A stretch of DNA of 54,949 bases from an uncultured Acidimicrobiales bacterium (GCA_937922235.1 CAKZVC010000006.1:1-54949); one strand, 5' to 3'. Positions 25,170-33,946 are shown, counted from the first letter of the stretch. Translations and numbers: made by a program. Notes: generated by a model not told the origin, from the sequence alone.

Positions 25170-27145
25170 CAGACCGGCACCACATCGGGGCTCGAGTCGA
25201 CCGGGTCATCGCTCACTGGCAGGGCTGACGTGGGCGCGGTTGGGCGACGGCGCTTGCCCGGCACGAGCGCGAGCGCGGTGCCGATTGCCATCAGGGCGCC
25301 ACCGATCCATAGCCACCGAACGAGCGGTTGCACGGTCACGCGAATGACGGCGCCAGCGTCTTCTTCGTTGGTTGGGATGACCGACAGCTGCACATCGTCA
25401 ATCAGTGAGCCGCGGGTAGAGGGCGTGCCGAGGGTCCGGCCAGCGAATGGGAAGAGCGTCAGTGCGGGTCGTTCGAGGGAACCGTCGACCTCGATGAGCA
25501 CCTGATCGTCGATGCGGCCGTCGGGTGAAACGAGCTCTTCGTCACCGATGTACGTGAACGTGTGGCCGGCGAATTCTTTGGTGTCGCCGACTTGGTCGAA
25601 CGAGAACTCGGCCTGGCGAAGATACGCGTTACTTCCGGCAAAGGCGACCGCTATCAGGATGACGCCGAGGTGGACGATCATGCCGCCGTTTGTACGCCCG
25701 ACAAAGCCGCGCCAGCCTTGGCGCTTGGTGGCGATGAACAGCTGACGAACGGCTGCCCCACCGGCAACTCCTGCCAGCCCGAAGGTAAGCACGGGGGCCC
25801 AGCCAGCGCCGCCGAGCAACAGCGAAATGATCATCGCAGCGACGCCGGCGGCTGCGGGCCACATCAGGCGGTCGCTGAGCACTTCGCCCGAGGCCTTGCG
25901 CCATGGCAGCACCGGAGCCATCGCCATGAGGAATAGCAGCACGAAACCGATCGGCATAGTCATCCGGTCGAAAAACGGGTTGCCGACCGCAATGCGGTCG
26001 CCGTTGATGGCCTCGACGATGAGCGGCCACACCGTGCCGAGGAGGACGACGAATGCGAAGGCGGCAAAGACCACGTTGTTGGCCAGGAACGCACCTTCGC
26101 GTGAGACGGGTGAGTCGATCTTGCCGACCGAGCGGAGCGCATCGCCGCGCCAGCCAATGAGGCCAACCGTCACCGCAACGATGACGGCGAAGAATCCGAG
26201 CAGCAGTGGGCCGATACCCGATTCGCTGAACGCGTGGACCGATGCAATAACGCCCGAGCGAGTGAGGAAGGTACCGAGGATCGTGAGGGCGAAGGTGGCG
26301 CATACGAGCGACAGGTTCCAGACCCGCAGCATGCCGCGGCGTTCTTGCACCATGACCGAGTGAATGAACGCAGTGCCAGTGAGCCATGGCAAGAACGATG
26401 CGTTCTCGACCGGATCCCAGGCCCAGTAGCCGCCCCATCCGAGGGTCTCGTAGCTCCACCATGCGCCAAGGACGATGCCGAACGTAAGGAAGCCCCAGGC
26501 AAAGACGGTCCAGCGACGGGTTTCGATCAACCAGCCCTCACCGACTCTGCCCGTGACCAGCGCACCGATAGCAAAGGCGAACGGCACGGTGAAGCCGACA
26601 TATCCGAGATACAGCATCGGCGGGTGGAACGCCATGAAGACGTTGTTCTGCAGCAAGGGGTTGAGTCCCGGGCCATTGGCGGGCGGGTTCGCTACAGAAA
26701 TGAACGGGTTTGCGGGGCCGAGCATGAGGGCAAAGAAGAAGGCCGTGACAACAAGCATTGTGAGCAACGCCCACGCGACCATCGGGTCTTCCGAACGGTC
26801 GCGGAATCGCCAAGCTACGATCGCGAGATAGCCAACAAGAATCAGCGCCCACAACAAGATCGAACCTTCGAGCGCTCCCCAAAGCGTTGCGACGGTGAAC
26901 ATCACAGGGGTGCCGATACGACCGTGTTCGGCCACGTACTTCACGCTGAAGTCGTGCTGCAACAGTGCAGACTCCATAACAACTACGGCAACGATCGACG
27001 CAAGCGTGATCAGGCCAACGTGCACTCGCACCGATCGCATGAGCCCTGGCTGCTTGCGCACCAACGACATGATGATCGTGGCAATGCCGAGCAGCGACCC
27101 GGCAAAGCCGAGCGACACTGCTGCGTATCCGATCAGAACGTGCAT
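25169..27145 (-). CDS. ccmF: Haem lyase subunit CcmF
   Basis: 658 residues with about fifteen hydrophobic segments. The WWD tryptophan-rich motif is present as GWGGYWAWDPVENASFLPW, along with conserved periplasm-facing histidines (for example FIHSVMVQE). The length matches typical CcmF (~650). It joins haem delivered by CcmE to apocytochrome c, in a complex with CcmH and CcmI. It sits between ccmE and ccmG with 3- and 1-base junctions. Confidence 0.92.
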   Translation of the reverse strand: MHVLIGYAAVSLGFAGSLLGIATIIMSLVRKQPGLMRSVRVHVGLITLASIVAVVVMESALLQHDFSVKYVAEHGRIGTPVMFTVATLWGALEGSILLWALILVGYLAIVAWRFRDRSEDPMVAWALLTMLVVTAFFFALMLGPANPFISVANPPANGPGLNPLLQNNVFMAFHPPMLYLGYVGFTVPFAFAIGALVTGRVGEGWLIETRRWTVFAWGFLTFGIVLGAWWSYETLGWGGYWAWDPVENASFLPWLTGTAFIHSVMVQERRGMLRVWNLSLVCATFALTILGTFLTRSGVIASVHAFSESGIGPLLLGFFAVIVAVTVGLIGWRGDALRSVGKIDSPVSREGAFLANNVVFAAFAFVVLLGTVWPLIVEAINGDRIAVGNPFFDRMTMPIGFVLLFLMAMAPVLPWRKASGEVLSDRLMWPAAAGVAAMIISLLLGGAGWAPVLTFGLAGVAGGAAVRQLFIATKRQGWRGFVGRTNGGMIVHLGVILIAVAFAGSNAYLRQAEFSFDQVGDTKEFAGHTFTYIGDEELVSPDGRIDDQVLIEVDGSLERPALTLFPFAGRTLGTPSTRGSLIDDVQLSVIPTNEEDAGAVIRVTVQPLVRWLWIGGALMAIGTALALVPGKRRRPTAPTSALPVSDDPVDSSPDVVPV

Positions 27146-27148
27146 GAG

Positions 27149-27733
27149 CTACGACCCTTGCGCTGACTCAGGTGCATCCGGAGATTCGTCGCCACATGAC
27201 GCAGCTTGCTCGACGCGGTCTTCGCGGTACTCGTTGTCGTGTTCGACGAGCATGCGATCGCTCTCGAAATAGAAGCCGTCGTTCGCGCCGCGCTCCCACG
27301 TGACGTCAAGGTTCGAGCCGTCGCTCCATTGGCCCTCGAGCACGACAGGCACACCAAGCTGGAACGACTCGGCGACGTTTCCGATGTGGATGACATCGAC
27401 GGCAGTGCCGTCGCAGGCGATCGAGAAGCGGACCGCCGTGTTGTTGTTGAACTCGAACTCGTCATCGGAGACCGCAATTGGCGAACCGGTGAGACGGAAC
27501 GTTCGGCCGGACAGTTCATCGCGCTGCTCGACTGCGGTGTCAGCGGTGCGAACAAACAAGGTCGCGCCCGAGAGTCCTTGGAAGAGCACAAAGGCAACGA
27601 CACCGAGCACGGCGGCGATCACCAGGCTCGGGATCAACCGAGACCCACGCTTCTCGGCGTCACGAGGCCGTGGTGTGAGATCGAGGTCGTCGGGTAGATC
27701 CGAGTCGTAGTCGCCCAGGTCGTCGACAGCCAT
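27149..27733 (-). CDS. ccmE: Haem chaperone CcmE
   Basis: 194 residues: an N-terminal Asp-rich cytosolic tail, one membrane helix (~35-55) and an OB-fold domain with LSGRTFRLTGSP and VVLEGQW. The haem-attachment motif H-x-x-x-Y is intact in MLVEHDNEYRED, so covalent haem binding through the histidine is expected. It receives haem from the CcmABCD complex and passes it to CcmF. The extra C-terminal tail contains a lone cysteine. The ATG overlaps the ccmD stop by one base. Confidence 0.88.
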   Translation of the reverse strand: MAVDDLGDYDSDLPDDLDLTPRPRDAEKRGSRLIPSLVIAAVLGVVAFVLFQGLSGATLFVRTADTAVEQRDELSGRTFRLTGSPIAVSDDEFEFNNNTAVRFSIACDGTAVDVIHIGNVAESFQLGVPVVLEGQWSDGSNLDVTWERGANDGFYFESDRMLVEHDNEYREDRVEQAASCGDESPDAPESAQGS

Positions 27734-27900
27734 TAGCTCTCCCCGATGATGTCAGCGTCATCGCCGGTCATCCAGCGCCGACGGTCGACGGGCACTAGTG
27801 CAGCGAGGCGCTTTGCCCGACGCATGACCGAGAACGCGTACAGCGACACAGCCGCAATGCTGATTCCCCAGCCGGCAATGAGATACGGAACGTGGGTCAT
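27733..27900 (-). CDS. ccmD: Small membrane protein CcmD
   Basis: 55 residues, below common length cut-offs. The reading is MTHVPYLIAGWGISIAAVSL followed by YAFSVMRRAKRLAAL, a single membrane helix with a positively charged cytosolic end. This is the CcmD pattern, including the Tyr-Leu-x-x-x-Trp/Tyr start. Its start overlaps the ccmC stop (ATGA, 27897-27900) and its stop overlaps the ccmE start (TAATG). CcmD helps to release haem-loaded CcmE from the CcmABC complex. Confidence 0.85.
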   Translation of the reverse strand: MTHVPYLIAGWGISIAAVSLYAFSVMRRAKRLAALVPVDRRRWMTGDDADIIGES

Positions 27901-28724
27901 GAGGAAGCTCCTTCAGCGTGGCGGCGGGCAATGGCATCGTCGATACCGAAGCGGTCGTATTGACGTTCGAGCCAGGCGAGCCGGAAGCGATGGATCAGCA
28001 TCCAGGCGTAAGCGACGGCTCCGAGCAGCATCGAGTAGTAGAGGGTGAAGGCCTTGAGGTCTTCGATCTTCGCGTCGGCGATCGTCGACTGCTGGTGGAT
28101 TGTTTGGTCGGCCCAGAGCTCGACGGATCGGTTCACGAGGATCACGTTGAACAGCAGCAGCAGGCCGATGATGGCTGAGCGCTTGGCCCGTTCTTCTGCG
28201 GTGCCTTCGAGGCGACGGACCGCGAGATAGCCGAGCGACAACATGAAGAGCACGAGCGTGGTGAGTAAGCGCACGTCGCCCCACTCCCACCAGGTGTTCC
28301 AGATCGGTTTACCCCAGATCGAACCGGTGATCAGCGCAAGCGCTGCGGCGACCGAACCGATCTCGGCCGATGATCCGGCGACGAGATCCCACCAGACCGA
28401 CTTCTTGATCAGCACCATGGCCGAACCAACTGCGGTCACAAAGAACGCGAGGTAGGCCGTAATTGCGGCGGGCACGTGCACGTACATCAGGCGGATTGCG
28501 TCGTACTGACCAACCTCGTTGCCCTCGACGATACGGACGTCGGGATCGGTGGCTCCGAACGCTAAGAAGAGCCAGAGCCCTGCTCCTGCGAGCACGACCG
28601 CGCCGAGGATCGTCGTCGTCCGGCTCCGGGTGATGCCCGACACGCTTCCCGGGTCGGCCAGTCCACTAGCGCGAGTGGGGTCGTGGGTCGGGTCGAGGCC
28701 CGTTCCGGGTGTATCGATCGTCAT
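27897..28724 (-). CDS. ccmC: Haem-handling protein CcmC
   Basis: 275 residues from the ATG at 28724, preceded by GGAGGAGAA. There are six hydrophobic segments. The WWD-type motif reads PIWNTWWEWGDVRLLTT, and the conserved histidines are in YVHVPAA and near IHQQST. CcmC presents haem to CcmE on the outer face. The N-terminal ~40 residues are polar. The ccmB stop TAA overlaps this ATG. Confidence 0.9.
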   Translation of the reverse strand: MTIDTPGTGLDPTHDPTRASGLADPGSVSGITRSRTTTILGAVVLAGAGLWLFLAFGATDPDVRIVEGNEVGQYDAIRLMYVHVPAAITAYLAFFVTAVGSAMVLIKKSVWWDLVAGSSAEIGSVAAALALITGSIWGKPIWNTWWEWGDVRLLTTLVLFMLSLGYLAVRRLEGTAEERAKRSAIIGLLLLFNVILVNRSVELWADQTIHQQSTIADAKIEDLKAFTLYYSMLLGAVAYAWMLIHRFRLAWLERQYDRFGIDDAIARRHAEGASS

Positions 28725-29398
28725 TAGTTCTCCTCCATGAGGACGCCGTGGCTCAGCACACCAAACGCGGTGTAGATGGCGGCGAATGCGTACAACAGTT
28801 GCGTCCAAGCCCAGCCGTCGGTGCCCGTGGTTCCCATCGCATCGCCGAAGGCGCGGGTCGCGGCGATCAAGACGGGTGCTAGCACAGGCAAAAGCAGGAT
28901 CGGCAAGATGGTCTCCCGGGCACGTTGGCTACCGAGTAGCGCTCCGTAGAGCGTACCTGCAGCCCCAACCCCAAGAACGGCCCCAAGCAACGACGTGACG
29001 AGAAGCACGGGGTCCTCGATCGACGCGCTGTAGAAGATGAGAACTCCACCGAGGAGCACGATGGCGACGATGAGCAGCTGAGCCACGAGTGCCACGGCTT
29101 TGCCCAAGAACACCGAAGCCGGGCGCAGTCCGCTGAGCAAAAGCCCTTCGCGTGCGCCCTCCCCTGCTTCGACCGCAACCGACCGATGCACTGCGAGTAC
29201 CGATGACAGAAGAACCGCCATCCAATAGAGACCGGGTGTGAAGGTTTGCAGCGTTGTCCGATCGGCGTCGAGCGCGAACCCAAACAACACGATCACCAAG
29301 ATGGCGAACGGGGCGATCTGATTGAGCGCGACGCGAGACCTGCCTTCGATGCGAAGGTCCTTGCCAGCAATGAGCGCTATCTCTTCGAAGTGGTTCAT
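28724..29398 (-). CDS. ccmB: ABC transporter permease CcmB
   Basis: 224 residues with six hydrophobic segments and the typical start of ~40 cytosolic residues (IALIAGKDLRIEGRSR) before the first helix. It forms the membrane part of the CcmAB ATPase, which drives release of haem-CcmE rather than exporting haem. The start overlaps the stop of ccmA by 4 bases (29395-29398). Confidence 0.87.
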   Translation of the reverse strand: MNHFEEIALIAGKDLRIEGRSRVALNQIAPFAILVIVLFGFALDADRTTLQTFTPGLYWMAVLLSSVLAVHRSVAVEAGEGAREGLLLSGLRPASVFLGKAVALVAQLLIVAIVLLGGVLIFYSASIEDPVLLVTSLLGAVLGVGAAGTLYGALLGSQRARETILPILLLPVLAPVLIAATRAFGDAMGTTGTDGWAWTQLLYAFAAIYTAFGVLSHGVLMEEN

Positions 29399-30066
29399 GC
29401 GTCGCTACCCGCGCCAGTCGCTGGGAAGGGCTTTTCGGTTGCCTGGCCGCCCTCGATGATCACGCGACGATCAACGACCGGTTCGACACGATCCAACTCG
29501 TGCGACGCGACAAGGACTGCACCGCCAGCGTCTGCCGCGTCGGTGATCAACGCGTCGACGATGTCGCGACCGTCTTGGTCGAGGCCTGCATGTGGCTCGT
29601 CGAGGAGCCAGAGCTCCGGGCGGCGTGCCGCGGCGACGGCGAGCGCAGTCCGGCGACGTTGCCCGGCACTCAGACGCGCGACCTGCACGTCGAAGAGCCG
29701 CCCATGGATTTGCATGCGGTCAGCAGCGGCGCGTTGCTGAGAGTCGTCAACCCCTGCGGCCTTGCCCCAGAAGCGAAGGTTCTCGCCGACGGTCAGGTCG
29801 TCGTAGAGCATTGACTGGTGGCCGACATAGCCAACGCTCGATCGCACCGACCGTCGATCGGTGCGAAGATCTCGGCCAAGCACGGTGGCCTCGCCGCGCT
29901 CGGGCCGAAGCAGCCCAGCGCACAGTCGAAGCAACGTCGATTTACCAGCGCCGTTCGGGCCTTGGAGTAGCACCGATTCACCGGGTTCAACGACGAGGGA
30001 TGCGCCTGCGAGCGCGGGAAAACGGCCGAGTAAGACCACAACGTCTCCAAGTTCCACAGCAGGCAC
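29395..30066 (-). CDS. ccmA: ABC transporter ATP-binding protein CcmA
   Basis: 223 residues from a GTG at 30066. Walker A is QGPNGAGKSTLLRL, the signature is LSAGQRRRTALA, Walker B with the catalytic Glu is LWLLDEPHAGLD, and the switch His lies in VASHELD. It powers the CcmABCD complex. It is the first gene of the leftward ccm operon; the 145-base gap to the divergent sortase gene must hold both promoters. Confidence 0.9.
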   Translation of the reverse strand: MPAVELGDVVVLLGRFPALAGASLVVEPGESVLLQGPNGAGKSTLLRLCAGLLRPERGEATVLGRDLRTDRRSVRSSVGYVGHQSMLYDDLTVGENLRFWGKAAGVDDSQQRAAADRMQIHGRLFDVQVARLSAGQRRRTALAVAAARRPELWLLDEPHAGLDQDGRDIVDALITDAADAGGAVLVASHELDRVEPVVDRRVIIEGGQATEKPFPATGAGSDA

Positions 30067-30211
30067 AGGAGAACGCTATCGCTGGACGCTCTTCGCTCGG
30101 TAACCAAAGCCCGTGATCGCAGGGGTTCTTGCGCAATTCTCACCCCTGTTTACGTAATTCTTCGACGGCGAAGATCAGAGTCGAACGAAACAGTCCGATA
30201 CGTTCACCATC

Positions 30212-31381
30212 ATGACCTCCCGAATCCTTGGCGGTATCGGCCGATTCTTCATCACGACCGGCATCGTCATTTTGCTTTTTGTTGCCTACCAGCTGTGGGG
30301 CACGGGCATTCAGGAGGCGTCGGCGCAGAGCGACCTCGGCTCGGACTTCGACGAGCTCCTCGAGTCGGTTCCCGAAACCTCATCGACCACGACCGCTCCG
30401 ACAACGACCACCGAAGTCACCAATACGACGACGACCACCACGACGACTATCCCGGCCGCGGGCGGCACGATTCCGGTCATCGACACCGAGCTCGCCGAGA
30501 AGCTGTTCCGCGAAGGCGGCGAAGCCATCGCCCGAATCAACATCCCAACGATCGACGTGCAGAAAGTTGTCGTCCAAGGTGTCCAGGTCGAGGACTTGCG
30601 AAACGGCCCCGGGCACTACCGTGCGACCGTATTTCCCGGCCAAGAAGGCAACTCGGGTATCGCCGGTCATCGAACGACGTATGGTGCTCCGTTCAATCGG
30701 ATCGATGAGCTCGTGCCGGGAGACGAGATCCGAGTCAAGACGGTGCAGGGCGATCACGTCTATCGGGTAATGGCCGCTGGCGACGCCTACTCGCCCGAGG
30801 CGATCGGCACGCTGTCGGACTTCCAGGTTCCTGCAGGAACCGAAGGTTTGGGGCACATCATTGTTGGCCCCGAGGCAACGTGGGTGCTTGGCGACTTTGG
30901 CGATAATCGCATCACCCTCACCGCATGCCATCCGAAGTATTCCGCCCGCGAGCGCATCATTGTTGCGGCCGAGCTGGTGTCGGCGCCTGTCGGAACTCCC
31001 GACGCTCCCGATTCCTATTCGACGGTTGATGAGATCGAACTCCCTACGGAGGAGTTGCTGAACGAGGCGACCGGCCAGGACTCCCCCGACGCACAGATCG
31101 TGAGCGCTCCCGCTTCCGACGAGCCGCCTACCGAAGACGAAGCATCGCCAACCACGGCGGCGATCGACGAAGTCAGCCTCGACGAAGGACTCAACGGTGA
31201 CAAGAGTGCGTTGCGCCCGGCCCTTCTTTGGGGAGCGCTGGCGATTGTGGTCTATGTCTTCTTCAAAGAGCTCGCCCGCAGGTGGCGCTTCTGGCCATCG
31301 CTTGCGCTCGGCATCGTGCCGGTTGTGATCTTGATGGGGTTGTCGTTCGAGAAGCTCGACCGCTATCTCCCCGCTGGATAG
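30212..31381 (+). CDS. Class E-like sortase
   Basis: 389 residues: N-terminal membrane helix (~10-28), a Thr-rich linker (~55-85), the sortase domain (~100-255) and two C-terminal hydrophobic segments (~330-380). The catalytic residues are visible: His in GIAGHRTTYG, Cys in TLTACHPKYS and Arg in SARERI. The TLTxC form and the Tyr/Pro context fit class E, which joins LAxTG-type proteins to the cell wall in high-GC Gram-positives. The C-terminal membrane pair is an extra feature. The gene stands alone, with no substrate gene next to it; the LALTG protein at 46.5 kb is a possible client. Confidence 0.82.
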   Translation: MTSRILGGIGRFFITTGIVILLFVAYQLWGTGIQEASAQSDLGSDFDELLESVPETSSTTTAPTTTTEVTNTTTTTTTTIPAAGGTIPVIDTELAEKLFREGGEAIARINIPTIDVQKVVVQGVQVEDLRNGPGHYRATVFPGQEGNSGIAGHRTTYGAPFNRIDELVPGDEIRVKTVQGDHVYRVMAAGDAYSPEAIGTLSDFQVPAGTEGLGHIIVGPEATWVLGDFGDNRITLTACHPKYSARERIIVAAELVSAPVGTPDAPDSYSTVDEIELPTEELLNEATGQDSPDAQIVSAPASDEPPTEDEASPTTAAIDEVSLDEGLNGDKSALRPALLWGALAIVVYVFFKELARRWRFWPSLALGIVPVVILMGLSFEKLDRYLPAG

Positions 31382-31402
31382 GGCCGATGTGCTCAGCCCG
31401 GC

Positions 31403-31861
31403 TCAGCCGGGTTGAGGAAACTGTTCCCGGAACGTAAAGGCGCTCGCCGAAGGTCCGTTGTCGCGTAGCTCGATGAGCTTCGCCTTTGCCTCGGCCAATG
31501 ACGGGATCGTTCCTGCTGGGATCCACCACAGCACGACGATCGGCCATTCGGGCATGGGGACGAACCATTCACGTCGCCGACGTAGGAACTCTTTGTGTTC
31601 GGTGCGATAGGTGTAGTTGTGCAGCGAATCGACGTCTTCCCAGATCGTGTAATTGAGCGCAATGTCGGGATCGTCAAAGATGCGTTCGTCCATCGAGTTT
31701 CCGCTGTCGGTCGAGTAGCGCCATACCCAGCCGGGCGAATCGTCGCCGAGGGTGTTGATGGGATCGAGGTTGTTGACGAAGTCCGCCATGCGTGGATCGT
31801 CCAGCGAGTACTTCGTCTTTGCGATGTTGAACTGTGCCAGGTGCCAACGGGAGTCGCTCAT
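31403..31861 (-). CDS. DUF3291 family protein
   Basis: 152 residues. The opening HLAQFNIAKTKYSLDDPRMADFVNNLDPIN and the segment VWRYSTDSG are characteristic of DUF3291, an alpha/beta dimeric barrel-type family related to monooxygenase-like folds. The activity is unknown. It is soluble with no signal peptide. It is convergent with the sortase gene (21-base gap) and divergent from the next gene. Confidence 0.75.
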   Translation of the reverse strand: MSDSRWHLAQFNIAKTKYSLDDPRMADFVNNLDPINTLGDDSPGWVWRYSTDSGNSMDERIFDDPDIALNYTIWEDVDSLHNYTYRTEHKEFLRRRREWFVPMPEWPIVVLWWIPAGTIPSLAEAKAKLIELRDNGPSASAFTFREQFPQPG

Positions 31862-31923
31862 GCCACAACCCTAGGGTCGCTCGTGACTAGCACGACGCCT
31901 GGGGCGACAGCTACCGTTTCGTT

Positions 31924-32499
31924 GTGCCGCAGACGATCGCTCGACTTCTTCTCGCCATTGCCGTTGTCGTTTTTGCCGCGGCGTGCTCGTCTGCGGGCGC
32001 AGACGGCGAGAACGCCGACGACGGCGGAAACGATTCCACGTCGGAATCGGCTGTCGACGAGGCTGCCGGCGAGGTCGAGGCCGCACCAAATGTGCCTGGT
32101 GCGCCGTTGAACCCGTTCGACCTTCGCGCCGGTCAGTGCTTTAACGAGGGCAGTTGGTACGACGAAGTCCTCGAGCGACGAATCGACCTTACGGCTGCAG
32201 TGAGTTGTGACCAGCCGCATCAAAAGGAGATGTACCACGAGGCCGAGTTCCCTGCTCCGGCCGGTGCCCCGTTCCCGGGTGAGGCGAAGATGACCGAGTG
32301 GAGCACGCAAGTCTGTTACGACGCGTTTGTCGGCTTCGTTGGCGAGGAGTACGAGTTGTCTCAATATGAGCTCGACTTCCTCCAGCCCACACAAGCGACG
32401 TTCGAGCATGAGGTTGGACGTCATCGTCGAGTGACGTGTTTCTTGTTCGATCCGTCCGAGGAAATGGTCTCGGGAAGTGCGAAAAACACGGGCGTATAG
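31924..32499 (+). CDS. Septum-formation-family lipoprotein
   Basis: 191 residues from a GTG. The signal peptide ends in VVFAAACSS, a lipobox with Cys at about residue 21. After a low-complexity Asp/Ser/Glu linker, the domain has LRAGQCFNEGSW, VSCDQPHQKEMY and VCYDAFVGF. This C-x-n-C-x-x-P-H-x-x-E pattern is typical of the actinobacterial 'septum formation' domain, with cysteines that probably form disulfides. The protein should face the outside of the membrane. Confidence 0.72.
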   Translation: MPQTIARLLLAIAVVVFAAACSSAGADGENADDGGNDSTSESAVDEAAGEVEAAPNVPGAPLNPFDLRAGQCFNEGSWYDEVLERRIDLTAAVSCDQPHQKEMYHEAEFPAPAGAPFPGEAKMTEWSTQVCYDAFVGFVGEEYELSQYELDFLQPTQATFEHEVGRHRRVTCFLFDPSEEMVSGSAKNTGV

Positions 32500-32541
32500 C
32501 GCGCGGTTTTCTGGCCTCTTCATCACGGCCTGAGCTCGCTT

Positions 32542-32560
32542 CTCGCGCGGGTCGCGCGAG
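32542..32560. terminator. GC-rich hairpin after septum-formation gene
   Basis: CTCGCGC and GCGCGAG form a perfect 7-base stem around a 5-base loop, 43 bases after the stop of the septum-formation gene and 41 bases before the next start. There is no T-tract, so termination is only a possibility; it might also act on the following gene. Confidence 0.35.
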
Positions 32561-32600
32561 TATCCCCACTCAGCGCGCGAGCTTGACTAGCCTTAACGCC

Positions 32601-33929
32601 GTGCTTCTCACCATCTTTGCTTTCGGTATTGGTTGTGCGATCGGTCGACTTCGCGGCGGGAGTTGGGCAGGCATTAGCTCTGCACAGTTCCGACGTCCGG
32701 GTTTGCTGGTGCTCGGTCTCACGACGGTTTTTGTCCTCAATCTGATCGGACCTGCGTTCCCCTTGCTCTGGGCGATCGTGGGCACCCTCGCGTTTGCTGT
32801 CTTTGGGCTTCGCAACCTGCAGCTCTCGGGCATGATCATCATGCTGATCGGTTTGTTGATGAACACCGCTCCGCTGCTCTCCAATGGCGCGGTCCCTGTG
32901 TCGGAGCTCGCACTGATTTCTGTAGGCGAAGTTGACGAGTCTGGTCGGGCCCAGATCGACGGTCTACGTGAGTCGACCGATACCGCAACGGCGTTCGCCG
33001 CGTTTGGTGATGTCATTCCGGTGCCGGTCGTGAATTCCGTGGTGTCGATTGGCGACATCGTCATGCTTGTGGCCCTCGCCGACATTGCCACGAACTTGTT
33101 CCTTCGAGCTCGCCGTCGTGATGAACTCGACGATGCGGGCGTCACGTTCGCATCGGACGCAGATGTCGAGGTGGACCGCGATGGTGATGCGCGGCCAGCG
33201 ATCTTGTCGCCGTTGAGCCTTGGCGTGTCGAGCCGTCCGGCGCACGCAGCCCATCGTCGCCCTCGCCGCAAGGCTGCTCCGAGTACGCATGTGCCGGCGC
33301 ATGCAAAGCAGTCGGACTTCTTTGACCTCACCGATCCGGACACGGTCATCGTGCTCGATGGCGCTGACGGGTATGTCGAGTCGGGTGTGGCGAAGAGCAA
33401 GGTCCCCGATGTTGCTCCTCCAGTCGAGGAGATCATTCCGGGCAAGGTCGAGATGCCCAAGACCGAGATCATCCTCCCCGAGGAAGCCGACCAGCCAACG
33501 CCGGCACACGCCAAGGCAAAACCAAAGACCGCCACCCCAGCAGCACAACCAGATGAACCAGCTCCAGAGAGCCCAGCAGCACAATCGAATGAACCAGCTC
33601 AAGGGGAGCGAAGCTCGCGTAGCGACCTTGAAAGCAAAGTGGCGACGTCGACCGGCAGTGTCGACAACAAGAGGGAGCGAAGCTCGCGTAGCGACCAAGT
33701 TGGTAGACGAGGGACGTCGAGCGGAAGTCTCGACAATAAGGAAGAATTTGCGGACCGTCGGCCGATCATCGATCTGACCGTGTCGCCAACTGATGATCAG
33801 CTGCAAGAGTTCCTGCGTCGTCGGGCTGAAGCCGATGCAGCATTGTTGGCTCGGACTTCTCCAGGCCCTCGCCGGCGCCGGGGCCGCGCACCGCGTCGTT
33901 CTGCCGAAGTTGCCGATCTCGCGCGATAA
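32601..33929 (+). CDS. DUF5317 membrane protein with repeat-bearing tail
   Basis: 442 residues from a GTG at 32601; a longer reading to 32436 overlaps the preceding gene and is rejected. The N-terminal ~170 residues hold five or so hydrophobic segments with FAFGIGCAIGRLRGGSW, typical of actinobacterial DUF5317. The C-terminal ~270 residues are polar and low-complexity. They contain a 12-residue tandem repeat (PAAQPDEPAPES, then PAAQSNEPAQGE) and then two in-frame copies of the mobile-looking two-part repeat, translated as ERSSRSDLESKVATSTGSVD and ERSSRSDQVGRRGTSSGSLD. The repeat-coded part differs in character from the rest and looks inserted. Function is unknown. Confidence 0.75.
   Translation: MLLTIFAFGIGCAIGRLRGGSWAGISSAQFRRPGLLVLGLTTVFVLNLIGPAFPLLWAIVGTLAFAVFGLRNLQLSGMIIMLIGLLMNTAPLLSNGAVPVSELALISVGEVDESGRAQIDGLRESTDTATAFAAFGDVIPVPVVNSVVSIGDIVMLVALADIATNLFLRARRRDELDDAGVTFASDADVEVDRDGDARPAILSPLSLGVSSRPAHAAHRRPRRKAAPSTHVPAHAKQSDFFDLTDPDTVIVLDGADGYVESGVAKSKVPDVAPPVEEIIPGKVEMPKTEIILPEEADQPTPAHAKAKPKTATPAAQPDEPAPESPAAQSNEPAQGERSSRSDLESKVATSTGSVDNKRERSSRSDQVGRRGTSSGSLDNKEEFADRRPIIDLTVSPTDDQLQEFLRRRAEADAALLARTSPGPRRRRGRAPRRSAEVADLAR
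33537..33600 (+). repeat. 36-base tandem repeat in DUF5317 gene
   Basis: Two copies with a period of 36 bases start at 33537 and 33573 with CCAGCAGCACAA and end in GAACCAGCTC. They encode the 12-residue units PAAQPDEPAPES and PAAQSNEPAQGE. The reading frame is preserved, as expected for slippage in a disordered linker. Confidence 0.7.
33605..33734. repeat. Two tandem copies of two-part repeat, in frame in a gene
   Basis: First blocks, GGAGCGAAGCTCGCG + TAGCGACC, are identical at 33605-33627 and 33674-33696 (period 69, a multiple of three). Hairpin blocks are at 33647-33665 (GTCGAC-7-GTCGAC) and 33716-33734 (GTCGAG-7-CTCGAC). The second hairpin has changed on both sides of the stem so that pairing is kept. 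The intergenic pair at 20764-20900 has the same structure. Confidence 0.85.
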
Positions 33930-33946
33930 ACGGGCAGGCTTAGTGC

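Noticed and set aside
24045..25505. 486-codon open frame on the + strand opposite ccmG and ccmH
   Set aside because: Antisense to conserved ccm genes that have intact motifs and overlapping starts; the protein shows no family features.
32436..32600. Upstream extension of the DUF5317 gene
   Set aside because: It overlaps the end of the septum-formation gene, and the conserved hydrophobic start of the family begins at the GTG 32601.
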